A stretch of 18,532 nt of DNA from Flemingiibacterium sp964430755 (GTDB taxonomy: Bacteria > Bacillota > Clostridia > Oscillospirales > CAG-272), in NCBI GenBank assembly GCA_964430755.1, contig CAYSFT010000045.1, positions 1 to 18,532 of the forward strand, read 5' to 3'. The position numbers and the translations under genes are program-made. Within the stretch, counting starts at the first letter, position 1; each line of letters begins with the position of its first letter. The notes beneath the pieces are model-generated. The model ran no database searches and was not told where the DNA came from. It saw only the letters and a program-made list of their open reading frames with translations. Positions 1 through 7,195 of the stretch are shown here, piece by piece.

Positions 1-92
1 TTCTCGAAAACTTTTTTGTTTTTTCGAGTGTATACTCTAAGGGGATTATATCATAACGAGACAGTCCCAATTTTTATTTCAAGCTTTATCGC

Positions 93-401
93 TCAATCAT
101 CAAGCATCGCAAGGATCTGCACCTTTGGCATTGCGCCGACAGCTTGATTTGCAACCTCACCATTTTTCAGAACAACGAGCGTCGGAATACTCATAACACC
201 GAACTCACCTGCAAGCTCCGGTTCATCGTCCACATTGATCTTTCCGACAACGATATCGTCACGTTCCTCTGCAATCTCGTCAACAAGCGGCGAAACCATA
301 CGGCAAGGACCGCACCAATCTGCATAAAAATCGAGAAGCACAGGCTTATCGCTTCCTTTGATCGAATCGAAATTAGTTTTGTTCACACTGATAACTGACA
401 T
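93..401 (-). CDS. trxA: Thioredoxin
   Basis: A 102-residue thioredoxin, the normal length for the family. It is a cytoplasmic dithiol-disulfide reductant, recycled by thioredoxin reductase in the usual scheme; no reductase gene is in this window. The active site WCGPC is at residues 29-33 (C30, C33), the buried Asp is D24, and the cis-proline of the SIPT motif is P73, so all catalytic elements are present. There is no signal peptide. The ATG is preceded by an AAAGGAG ribosome site about eight bases upstream, and a consensus promoter lies at 494-522, so the gene is probably monocistronic with a 5' leader of about 85 nt. It stops with TGA. I see nothing unusual in it. Family identity is certain; the trxA symbol is the general one, since Clostridia often have several paralogs. 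Confidence 0.97.
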   Translation of the reverse strand: MSVISVNKTNFDSIKGSDKPVLLDFYADWCGPCRMVSPLVDEIAEERDDIVVGKINVDDEPELAGEFGVMSIPTLVVLKNGEVANQAVGAMPKVQILAMLDD

Positions 402-493
402 TTTTATATCTCCTTTTTGAGTTTATTTTTTACATTTATATTTTACCGATTTTTCACGCGTTCATTCCGAGGTCATCCATGATCTGCATAATT

Positions 494-522
494 ATTATAA
501 CACAATTGATCATATATGTCAA
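494..522 (-). promoter_or_regulatory. Housekeeping promoter of thioredoxin gene
   Basis: On the minus strand this reads TTGACA, a 17-base spacer, then TATAAT, with a TGn extended -10. Both hexamers match the vegetative sigma-factor consensus perfectly. It is correctly oriented for the thioredoxin gene, which starts at 401. Confidence 0.85.
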
Positions 523-602
523 TCATTTCCCACCATGAAAAGTCGTGGGCTTTTTTGCCGAATTTTGGGGACAAGCGCAAGGACTCTGGGATTTGAATGT
601 AG

Positions 603-634
603 CAAAAAAGCCTCGGTACCGTAATACCAAGGCT
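603..634 (-). terminator. Rho-independent terminator of the aminotransferase gene
   Basis: Ten-base arms at 609-618 and 625-634 (AGCCTTGGTA / TACCGAGGCT on the minus strand, one G-U pair) enclose a six-base loop and are followed by TTTTTTG on the minus strand. It lies about 20 bases after the stop codon of the aminotransferase gene. Confidence 0.9.
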
Positions 635-654
635 CGTGTATAACTTATGTAAGC

Positions 655-1953
655 TTACTTAATGTTTCTCTTGAAAACAGGATTTACTCTTGCGCCCTCG
701 GGGAGGATTCCGTCAACGCTGTCCTTGTCGATAGCCTTTCTAATCTGGGCAAATGCGCAGTCAGCAGCATCGAGGAACTTCTTAACATCATCCTCGGTGT
801 GCGAGAACGAAATGTTTGTGATTGCCTGGCAGAGGATGCCGTTTTCGAGCATATTCTTCGCATAAATAGAATGAATATCAAGATAATTCAGCGAACCGAC
901 ATCATCGAATGCAACACCGCAGTGAGCCGCAAGACCGCTCACAGATACAGCCGCACCAACGCCGTGCTTCTCAATACGCTCCTTAAGTCCCTCGAGTACC
1001 ATTCCGCCGAGCTTCCAAGCGTGACCCATAACGTCCTTTTCCTGCATTTCCTTAATGGTTGCAAGTGCGCCTGCCATAGAAATTGCATCGCCGCCGAATG
1101 TCATTGAAACGAATACGCCCTGCTCAATGAGGCTGATGATCTCTTTTTTACCTGCAACAAACGAGAGCGACATACCGTTTGCACAGCCCTTACCGTAGGA
1201 TGCCATATCGGGAGTTACGCCGTAATATTCGCTTGCACCGCCGATTGCATATCTGAAGCCGCTTACAACCTCGTCGAAGATTGCAACAGCACCGTGCTTG
1301 TGTGCGGTGTCGATTACAGCCTGGAGATATCCCTTGGTTGTACCGTTAGACTGGATAGGCTCCATGATAACCGCAGCATATTCGCCGGGATGAGCGGAAA
1401 GAAGATTTTCGAGAGAATCAAGATCGTTATATTTGAAGGTCTTTGTAAGCTCACAAACTGCCTTCGGTACACCCTTGTTGTTTGCGGAAGCACCGATCGA
1501 CCAGTCATGCATACCGTGGTAACCGCACATTGCAACGCGCTCACGGCCTGTGTATGCTCTTGCGAGTCTGATTGCAGCAGTGGTAGCGTCGCTACCGTTT
1601 TTAACGAACTTGACCATCTCTGCGCAGGGGATAACCTCAACAAGCTTTTCCGCGAGCTCACACTCAACTGGAGCCTGAGTTGAGAAAATTATACCCTTGT
1701 TAAGCTGTTCCATAACAGCCTTGTTTACAGCCGGATAGTTGTAACCGAGAGTTATCGGGCCGAGGCAGCAGATGAAGTCGATGAATTCGTTTCCGTCAAC
1801 GTCGTAAACTCTTGCGCCTTCAGCGTGGTCGATAAACATCGGTGCCGCACCGGGCATGAAATAGCGATAGCTCTTACTGAAGGTCTGTGCCGCGAGAGGA
1901 GCCACCTTTATTTCTCTTTCAACGAGTGCATTGCTTTTTTCAAAAGATCTCAT
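655..1953 (-). CDS. Glutamate-1-semialdehyde 2,1-aminomutase-like class III aminotransferase (PLP)
   Basis: A 432-residue fold-type I PLP enzyme of class III. The phosphate-contacting NGSDAT is at 119-124, the pyridine-nitrogen aspartate at D227 in IFDEVVSGFR, and the Schiff-base lysine at K255 in SYGKGCANG. The overall pattern, including the RVYDVDGNEFIDF start and GYHGMHDW segment, resembles the glutamate-1-semialdehyde aminomutase branch. However, the usual HemL GGGLPVGA-type stretch after the lysine reads CANGMSLSFVAG, and no tetrapyrrole genes are nearby. I therefore infer a GSA-like transaminase on some other amino or keto-sugar/semialdehyde substrate rather than true HemL. The ATG has AAGGAG eight bases upstream. 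The gene is divergent from the AraC-type regulator, which may control it. Confidence 0.88.
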   Translation of the reverse strand: MRSFEKSNALVEREIKVAPLAAQTFSKSYRYFMPGAAPMFIDHAEGARVYDVDGNEFIDFICCLGPITLGYNYPAVNKAVMEQLNKGIIFSTQAPVECELAEKLVEVIPCAEMVKFVKNGSDATTAAIRLARAYTGRERVAMCGYHGMHDWSIGASANNKGVPKAVCELTKTFKYNDLDSLENLLSAHPGEYAAVIMEPIQSNGTTKGYLQAVIDTAHKHGAVAIFDEVVSGFRYAIGGASEYYGVTPDMASYGKGCANGMSLSFVAGKKEIISLIEQGVFVSMTFGGDAISMAGALATIKEMQEKDVMGHAWKLGGMVLEGLKERIEKHGVGAAVSVSGLAAHCGVAFDDVGSLNYLDIHSIYAKNMLENGILCQAITNISFSHTEDDVKKFLDAADCAFAQIRKAIDKDSVDGILPEGARVNPVFKRNIK

Positions 1954-1984
1954 GATATTTTCTCCTTAATTGGTTTTTTCTTTT

Positions 1985-2013
1985 ATTATATAAAAAATCC
2001 GCCAACATTACAA
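1985..2013 (-). promoter_or_regulatory. Promoter of the aminotransferase gene
   Basis: On the minus strand: TTGTAA, 17-base spacer, TATAAT. The -10 is perfect and the -35 is partial. It lies about 30 bases upstream of the aminotransferase start. Together with the plus-strand promoter at 2067-2095 it forms a divergent intergenic region of about 165 bp where the AraC-type protein may bind. Confidence 0.7.
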
Positions 2014-2066
2014 CGAGCGTTTTATTCGTTTTTTTAAGAAAAAATGATCGTTTTTTGGGATTAATA

Positions 2067-2095
2067 TTGATTTTTTACTTGAATTCTGATATAAT
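2067..2095 (+). promoter_or_regulatory. Promoter of the AraC-type regulator
   Basis: TTGATT, 17-base spacer, TATAAT, with TG one base upstream of the -10 (extended -10). It sits 24 bases before the chosen GTG start of the regulator gene. Confidence 0.8.
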
Positions 2096-2103
2096 CAAAG
2101 AAA

Positions 2104-2108
2104 AGGAG
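2104..2108 (+). promoter_or_regulatory. Ribosome binding site that decides the regulator start
   Basis: AGGAG, 10 bases before GTG 2119 and one base before GTG 2110. Spacing favours 2119. The ATG at 2117 is out of frame and is followed at once by TGA. Confidence 0.6.
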
Positions 2109-2118
2109 CGTGACGAAT

Positions 2119-2988
2119 GTGACCAAGCTTGAAACGTCACTCGGCGATGCCCTATTCGCCGTTGATATTGATTTTCAGAAATTCGGCCATACAAATAAAT
2201 GGCAGGATACCACTCATTTTCACGTGGACAGTGAAATTCACATAATACTTAATGGTGATGCACTGATCGAAATCGATGGAAAAGATGTACATATAAATGA
2301 GGGCGACATCTGCCTGCTTGCGCCGCACTCAAGCCATTATCCGAAAAATTACAGCGATGATCTCCAAAAGAGCAATTTCTCGTTCGGTCTGACGCAAAAT
2401 TACAATTACAGCCGAAATCCAAAGGGCTTTTCTGAGTATGTTTATTACAGTAACATCTTCAAATCGGTCAGCGAATATTTTATAATAAACGATACCGAGC
2501 TGCTGACCATCGTAAAAAAGCTTATCACCGAGCAATTCACGAGCGAAAACGAACACGTTTACAAGGCATTGCTGGCAGTCTTCTTTATAACGCTTGCAAA
2601 ACGCATCAAGGAACACCACCCTGCCTACAAGGAGCAGACGGTCCGAGGAGTATCGGAAAGCGAAAACAGCTTCAGGCAGAGAAAAACCGTGGAAGAATTT
2701 TTTCAAAAAAGATATAATGAGGAAATCAGTATCGAAGACCTGGCAAAAGAACTGTGCCTCTCCGTGGCGCACACACACAGAATCGTTAAAAAGGTTTTCG
2801 ACGAAGGCTTCAAAAAGACACTTATGAAGCAGCGTATCGAGCACGCCTGTATGCTGATAAAGCAAGGTAACTTAACGCTTAACGAAATTGCATACAGCTG
2901 CGGATACACTTCATACAACGGCTTTTTAGCTGCTTTCAAAAGCTACATGGGCAAAACTCCGAAGGAATATGAAAAATCCATACGGTGA
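2119..2988 (+). CDS. AraC-family transcriptional regulator with N-terminal cupin sensor
   Basis: About 289 residues, the typical length for a cupin plus AraC regulator. The N-terminal half has the cupin pattern (residues about 35-80: FHVDSEIHIILNG, then HINEGDICLLAPHSSHY), probably the effector-sensing and dimerisation part. The C-terminal ~100 residues contain two helix-turn-helix motifs: ISIEDLAKELCLSVAHTHRIVKK, and LNEIAYSCGYTSYNGFLAAFKSYMG followed by the family's TPKEY. I chose GTG 2119 because AGGAG at 2104-2108 lies 10 bases upstream; the earlier in-frame GTG at 2110 is only one base from it. The gene is divergent from the aminotransferase and upstream of a sugar isomerase-like gene on the same strand. 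Such regulators often act on neighbours, so either could be a target. The ligand is unknown. Confidence 0.93.
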   Translation: MTKLETSLGDALFAVDIDFQKFGHTNKWQDTTHFHVDSEIHIILNGDALIEIDGKDVHINEGDICLLAPHSSHYPKNYSDDLQKSNFSFGLTQNYNYSRNPKGFSEYVYYSNIFKSVSEYFIINDTELLTIVKKLITEQFTSENEHVYKALLAVFFITLAKRIKEHHPAYKEQTVRGVSESENSFRQRKTVEEFFQKRYNEEISIEDLAKELCLSVAHTHRIVKKVFDEGFKKTLMKQRIEHACMLIKQGNLTLNEIAYSCGYTSYNGFLAAFKSYMGKTPKEYEKSIR

Positions 2989-3011
2989 CCTTCGGTAAAG
3001 AAAAACAAGAA

Positions 3012-3066
3012 AACAGTAGTCGGTCTCCCACAGTCAAATTAAACTGTTCGGAGGTTGACTCCTGTT
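3012..3066. repeat. Dispersed intergenic hairpin element, copy 1
   Basis: Seventeen-base arms at 3012-3028 and 3050-3066 pair fully except one mismatch when G-U pairs are allowed on the plus strand. The loop-side segment AAACTGTTCGGAGGTTGACT is shared with the copies at 4165-4213 and 15265-15319. It lies between the AraC-type gene and the promoter of the next plus-strand gene, so on the plus strand it could terminate or attenuate regulator transcription, though there is no clean U tract. On the minus strand a T-rich stretch follows it. Confidence 0.75.
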
Positions 3067-3077
3067 CAATAATTAGA

Positions 3078-3106
3078 TTGACAAAAAAATGTTACTATGA
3101 TATAAT
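3078..3106 (+). promoter_or_regulatory. Strong consensus promoter of the sugar isomerase-like gene
   Basis: TTGACA, 17-base spacer, TATAAT, with extended -10 TG at 3098-3099. All twelve hexamer positions match consensus. It starts right after the hairpin element copy 1, so the downstream gene can be expressed independently of the regulator. Confidence 0.88.
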
Positions 3107-3138
3107 TTAACTATAAACAGCAGAAAGGCGGTATTTTT

Positions 3139-4089
3139 ATGTCAGATAACAAAACCAATCGATTAATCAGCGTTCAGACTCTCTATTGGTATCATAAAAC
3201 CTTTGGGGGAGATCAAAATGCGGACGAATCTCTTGCTTTTATTCGCAGCTGCGGATTTGATGCCATTGACTATCACTTTGAAGGACTTTACTCATATGGA
3301 CAAATCACTTCGGGAATGAAAAATCCGGTATATGATCTGCCAACTCCGGAGCTCCTTGAATATTATTCACCGCTCAAAAAAGCAATGGAAACGCACGGTG
3401 TCGCCATTTCGCAGGCTCACGGAATCTCTCCGTTCTACGTGCCGGATAACGACGATATAAACGAATATTTATATGCAGTGGTAGCAAAAATTTTCGAGGT
3501 ATGCCGTTTTCTTGAGTGTCCGTTCATCGTCCAGCATCCTCCGCGCAATCTGACTCGATCCCAAATCATTGAGGTTTCCAAGCCTTTGATTCCCGCCGCG
3601 ATCGAGACCGGGGTTAAAATATGCTTCGAAAATATGTTTGCCGACGATGGAAGCGGCAATCTGCTGCCGTATTTCAATGCGGACGAGGCTTGTCATATCA
3701 TAGATACACTCAATGATATCGCCGGTGCCAAGGTATTCGGTTTTTGCTATGATATAGGTCACGCAAATATCACAGGGCGTAACCTGCACGATGATGTCTG
3801 CACCTATGCGGATCGTCTCATGTGCCTGCATATACATGAAAATGACGGCCTCCATGACCAGCACATGATTCCCTATACACAAAGACGTCCCGGTACAAAT
3901 ACCGGCTACACCGATTGGGAGGGCCTTATTGACGGACTTATCAAAATCGGGTACAACGGACCTATCAACTGCGAAGTCCATCCGGCACTTAACATCGCAC
4001 CTCCGGAATTACTAAAGGATGTACTGAAATTGACTGCCGCGGTGTGCAGATATTTCAGGGACAGAATTGATAGAAAAATTGAACATTGA
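3139..4089 (+). CDS. Sugar phosphate isomerase/epimerase-like TIM-barrel protein
   Basis: A 316-residue protein of the xylose isomerase-like / AP endonuclease family 2 barrel. Metal-site residues fall at the expected strand ends: E164 (ICFENMF), D205 and H208 (CYDIGHAN), H231/H233 with D236 (CLHIHENDG), and E279 (INCEVHP), with H94 in the early AHG motif. There is no signal peptide, so a cytoplasmic divalent-metal enzyme is expected. The family includes sugar epimerases/isomerases and inosose-type enzymes; the substrate cannot be read from sequence. The start ATG has AAAGGCGG upstream, and the gene has its own strong promoter. It follows the AraC-type regulator, suggesting carbohydrate or polyol metabolism. 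It ends with TGA and is intact. Confidence 0.88.
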   Translation: MSDNKTNRLISVQTLYWYHKTFGGDQNADESLAFIRSCGFDAIDYHFEGLYSYGQITSGMKNPVYDLPTPELLEYYSPLKKAMETHGVAISQAHGISPFYVPDNDDINEYLYAVVAKIFEVCRFLECPFIVQHPPRNLTRSQIIEVSKPLIPAAIETGVKICFENMFADDGSGNLLPYFNADEACHIIDTLNDIAGAKVFGFCYDIGHANITGRNLHDDVCTYADRLMCLHIHENDGLHDQHMIPYTQRRPGTNTGYTDWEGLIDGLIKIGYNGPINCEVHPALNIAPPELLKDVLKLTAAVCRYFRDRIDRKIEH

Positions 4090-4164
4090 TATCATTTTTA
4101 TGCTTGCTCGCCGATTGTTGAATGCTTGCAAAAACGGTGTCCAATAAGTGAAAACAAAAAAAGC

Positions 4165-4213
4165 AGGAGTCAATCTCTCGCAGTTAAGTTAAACTGTTCG
4201 GAGGTTGGCTCCT
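4165..4213 (-). terminator. Dispersed hairpin element copy 2, acting as terminator of the phosphoesterase gene
   Basis: Arms at 4165-4177 and 4201-4213, with a smaller inner stem CAGTT/AACTG, and the conserved AAACTGTTCGGAGGTTG segment shared with two other copies. On the minus strand it begins eight bases after the phosphoesterase stop and is followed by TTTTTTTGTTTT, a clear terminator layout. Two of the pairs are U-G only on the plus strand, so the fold is somewhat better there. Confidence 0.8.
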
Positions 4214-4220
4214 AATTAAA

Positions 4221-5276
4221 TTATAAGCTGTATGTAATATCGTCACCTGCGCCAAAGCGTATCACGTGAAGTGAATTATTTTCTGCATCAAATATTACCG
4301 TATCCCATAAATCCTCTGTCACATCAAATAGTTTTCTGTCTACGCCCACAAATCCTTCAGGCAAGCTCCAACCGGGCTCATGTTGCGGCGTATGCGTAAG
4401 GTTTGAGGGTGTAAGAATTTGTCTGCATGGAAGACCGCTCTTGTATCCTGACCACTGAATGTGTTCATGACCGGCGAACAGCGCACATATTTTGCCGCCT
4501 TTTTTGTGTGTAAAATCACAGCTTACAACGTCGCTTTCATATTTTCCCTTATCCTGAAATGCATTTAAAACACCAACCAGATCGGAAGAATTTTTCTGAG
4601 ATTCCATCATTCTTTGTCCGTGAAGAGCTATATGCGCAAACAACAAAATATTATAGTCATCCGGCACATCAAGGGCGCTTTCACAAAGCCAGCTCAGCTG
4701 TTCTTTTGTATAACCGTAAAAATCAATATTTTCATTTGCCTGTGTGTCCATGAGGCATATTGCTCTTACCTTATATTTATCAAAATCAACGAAAAAATAT
4801 CCTTGGTTTTTCTCTGCTTTCACCTTGTCTGGATCAAGCATGAGTTCATACCATTTTTCAGGATATGCGGGTCTTGCATTGGCTCCGTCATGATTTCCTG
4901 CAACAAAATACGAGTTTTTATTGCACTCATAAAGTGATTTTTTTAAATACCGCAGTTGCTTGTCTGTAACGTCCTGTGTCCAATAGCTTGCCGGATATAT
5001 GGATGTGACATATGCTATATCCCCAAGATAAAAAATCGCATCAATATTGCATTGCTCATGAACAGCTTTTATATTTTTGAGAGTACGCTCGAAACGCTCA
5101 ATATTATCCTTTTTTTCGGGATGAATATGAACATCCGATAAAAGTGTGAAAGCAAAAGTTTTTTCGTTTTTCAGCTTATTTATGCTCTGAACAGTTTTTT
5201 CTGTTTCCTCGACAAAATATTTTTCCATCGTCTCTGCCATCTCCGTTTGTGTTTGCAAAATTTGATAAAGTGCCAT
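4221..5276 (-). CDS. Calcineurin-like metallophosphoesterase
   Basis: A 351-residue protein with the full dimetal phosphoesterase signature in order: D48 and H50 (LLSDVHIH), D86 (YLGDIAY), N128-H129-D130 (VAGNHDGA), H215 (LLFAHIALHG), and H270/H272 (FAGHEHIQW). The first ~40 residues are charged and helical with no signal peptide or membrane segment, so a cytoplasmic hydrolase is expected. Family members cleave phosphomonoesters or diesters, including cyclic nucleotides and nucleotide sugars; the specificity is not visible. ATG 5276 lacks a good ribosome site, and later in-frame ATGs at residues 13 and 16 lie just after ACGGAG, so the true protein may be slightly shorter. It has its own consensus promoter and terminator, so it is probably monocistronic. 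Confidence 0.92.
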   Translation of the reverse strand: MALYQILQTQTEMAETMEKYFVEETEKTVQSINKLKNEKTFAFTLLSDVHIHPEKKDNIERFERTLKNIKAVHEQCNIDAIFYLGDIAYVTSIYPASYWTQDVTDKQLRYLKKSLYECNKNSYFVAGNHDGANARPAYPEKWYELMLDPDKVKAEKNQGYFFVDFDKYKVRAICLMDTQANENIDFYGYTKEQLSWLCESALDVPDDYNILLFAHIALHGQRMMESQKNSSDLVGVLNAFQDKGKYESDVVSCDFTHKKGGKICALFAGHEHIQWSGYKSGLPCRQILTPSNLTHTPQHEPGWSLPEGFVGVDRKLFDVTEDLWDTVIFDAENNSLHVIRFGAGDDITYSL

Positions 5277-5337
5277 TATTCCGATTAATCATTTCATCAT
5301 AGCCGCACAATTGCTCATCTGAAATTTATATGTATAC

Positions 5338-5366
5338 ATTATACATCATATTTTCTTGACTGTCAA
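5338..5366 (-). promoter_or_regulatory. Consensus promoter of the phosphoesterase gene
   Basis: On the minus strand: TTGACA, 17-base spacer, TATAAT, a perfect match to the vegetative consensus, about 60 bases upstream of the coding start. Confidence 0.85.
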
Positions 5367-5472
5367 CAAAAAAATCCAAAAGCTTATTGATTGCGAAAAA
5401 ACATTTAAAACGGCTGTTTTCAAACGTTGCTCCCACCCATTTTAACAACCTGATATTCCATAATAAAATATG

Positions 5473-5507
5473 TCCCCCTAACAAGTCCGCAAAACTCATC
5501 AGGGGGA
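5473..5507 (-). terminator. Possible terminator or structured RNA hairpin after the glycoside hydrolase-like gene
   Basis: Perfect seven-base arms TCCCCCT (5473-5479) and AGGGGGA (5501-5507) with a 21-base loop. On the minus strand the loop side contains CTGATGAG and the second arm is followed by CATATTTTATT, a poor U tract. A second small hairpin (AGCC/GGCT) lies near 5550-5562. Either could end the operon that closes at 5579. Confidence 0.4.
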
Positions 5508-5578
5508 ACTGGAGAAATTAGAAGAAAAATAATTATATCAAAGCCATAAAGGCTTCAATACACAAATAAATTATATGC

Positions 5579-7123
5579 TCACACGGGAGCTTTTATATAC
5601 ACCTCGAAATAATCTATGGTGGTTCTGTAGCCCTCTGCCACAAGCTTCTCGTTTCCGATGACGAATGCAACTGCACTTGATCTGTGCGCTGCGGCAAGAG
5701 CATCATAGCATAGTACGGTTTCACGGGCATAGCGGTTGTCCTGCTCTGCGCCGACATAGGTACATCTCTCACCGTTTAAGTATACAGTGACAGGGTTCTC
5801 AAGCACCTTTTCCGTACTGCATCCGAATCCCATACGAATCTGAACCTTTGCGCCCTCGGGGATCTCACCGACTGTGATCTTGAAAAAGCGTTCCTCATCA
5901 AATGTCGTCGGAAGCTGGTCATAACCGCGGTTACGCTGCCACCATGGAAGACGGTCGTTTATCGAGATTATGTGACGGCGGTCAAACTTCAGCAGCTTTT
6001 CGAGCGAACCAAACGTCCCGTAAAATCCGCTGAAGTCACCGAAGGTTTCGGTGTCCTCGGGAATGGGTGCATACGGATCAATATGCGGAGAATCGAACCG
6101 ATGGAAGAAGTTATACATATAGATCTTATCCGCGCCTTGCGAATAAGCCGATGCCGCCAACGCCGCCATGGTGCTGATGCTCGGAAGAACCGGATCTGCA
6201 TCCCAATGAGGACGTATATACATCTCGATTCCTGCCGCAAGCTCAACGCCGAACGGAGCAAGCAGCGATTTCCAAAGCTTTATTGGCATATCGTTATGGT
6301 TTGAATCGAAACGTCCCGAAACTGTAACAAGATCAAGAAGTCTTTCCGATGCCCAGTGTACTACGTCAAGGCCGAAATCGTAATTCTGCTCAACCTGGGG
6401 AGCGACACGAACGGCAAGCTTTATCTTATGTCCGTACTTTTCGCCGTACTTTTGGCAAAGCGCATGAACGCTTCGAACAAACTCATTCATGATCTCAATA
6501 CCGTCCATCTCCTCGCCGTCCTTGAAGACAAGAAGCTCGCGCGTATAGTCAAGCTCAACGCCGTAAGGATCGTAACGTTCAAGCGCTTCCTCGATGAACG
6601 CAAGCATCATTTCACGGACGAACGGATGTGCATAGTCATTATTTTTGTCCCACTGATACTGATATTTTTTCGGCTTGTAGGTTCCGCGTCTGATCTCGGG
6701 ATGCTCATGGTAATAATCCGGAAGCTGGGAGGATGTTTCAGCGTGACGGTCGTGGTAATCGTTCATTCTGAATGAGATCCACGGGTTTATGCCAATCTCT
6801 CGAAAGGTGTCGATCTCAATTGCAATATGGTCAATGCCAAGCGTTTCGAAAATGTGATGGAAGCCCATGATAGAGGGTTCCGATGTGTAATCAACCGGAA
6901 CACCGTTCTCAAGCTTCTGATGATACTTATCTATAAAGCTCGTAATAACTTCAGACGGGTATGAAGCGCAGGAATTGTTAAGGCAGAGCATAATATCGGT
7001 CATATGTGAGCCCTTGAATTGGCTCGCATAATTTTTCATCTGTTCGACCGTAAGCTTACAGCCGTTTTTGCCAACTCCGTAGATTAGGCTGTCTGCATCC
7101 TGATTATAAATGATACCTTGCAT
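5579..7123 (-). CDS. Glycoside hydrolase-like TIM-barrel protein, intact paralog of the neighbouring broken gene
   Basis: A 514-residue protein without signal peptide. Residues about 40-340 look like a glycosidase-type (beta/alpha)8 barrel: WISFRMND (115-122), YGVELDYTRE (187-196, with E190/D192 as candidate acids), KLAVRVAPQ (235-243), LLDLVTVSGRF (262-272), FGVELAAGIE (291-300) and ADKIYMYNFF (331-340). The last ~100 residues form a beta-rich domain ending in YFEVYIKAPV. The stretch from about residue 262 to the end matches the C-terminal 250 residues of the gene immediately upstream (for example SQGADKIYMYNFF versus SQGADKVYLFNFF, and LLKFDRRHI versus LLTFDRRHI). AAAGGA precedes the ATG. 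It is the last gene of the apparent operon. I cannot assign a CAZy family; sugar-acting function is inferred from fold and neighbours. Confidence 0.72.
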   Translation of the reverse strand: MQGIIYNQDADSLIYGVGKNGCKLTVEQMKNYASQFKGSHMTDIMLCLNNSCASYPSEVITSFIDKYHQKLENGVPVDYTSEPSIMGFHHIFETLGIDHIAIEIDTFREIGINPWISFRMNDYHDRHAETSSQLPDYYHEHPEIRRGTYKPKKYQYQWDKNNDYAHPFVREMMLAFIEEALERYDPYGVELDYTRELLVFKDGEEMDGIEIMNEFVRSVHALCQKYGEKYGHKIKLAVRVAPQVEQNYDFGLDVVHWASERLLDLVTVSGRFDSNHNDMPIKLWKSLLAPFGVELAAGIEMYIRPHWDADPVLPSISTMAALAASAYSQGADKIYMYNFFHRFDSPHIDPYAPIPEDTETFGDFSGFYGTFGSLEKLLKFDRRHIISINDRLPWWQRNRGYDQLPTTFDEERFFKITVGEIPEGAKVQIRMGFGCSTEKVLENPVTVYLNGERCTYVGAEQDNRYARETVLCYDALAAAHRSSAVAFVIGNEKLVAEGYRTTIDYFEVYIKAPV

Positions 7124-7156
7124 TGCGGGTTCCTTTCAAACTGATTTGATTTTTAA

Positions 7157-7187
7157 TGCACCGCACAAGGCTTCCTCATGCGGTGCA
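7157..7187. terminator. Intercistronic hairpin between the two paralogous hydrolase genes
   Basis: Perfect nine-base arms TGCACCGCA (7157-7165) and TGCGGTGCA (7179-7187). On the plus strand CTTTTATTTT follows; on the minus strand, the direction of the genes, there is no U tract. In the operon it may act as an mRNA-stabilising or attenuating hairpin rather than a full terminator. Confidence 0.5.
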
Positions 7188-7195
7188 CTTTTATT

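Noticed and set aside
3..28. Hairpin CTCGAAAA/TTTTCGAG at the left edge as thioredoxin terminator
   Set aside because: It is A/T-rich and weak, and the window ends before any U tract on the minus strand could be seen.
45..53. Minus-strand promoter downstream of thioredoxin (TGATATAAT)
   Set aside because: The extended -10 looks good but no recognisable -35 exists at 16-18 bases and the gene it would serve lies outside the window.
1294..1683. Plus-strand open frame of 129 codons, and similar opposite-strand frames across the window
   Set aside because: They lie antisense to well-supported genes, lack ribosome sites and have no recognisable domains.
5473..5507. Hammerhead ribozyme
   Set aside because: CTGATGAG is present, but the GAAA strand and a third stem are not seen.
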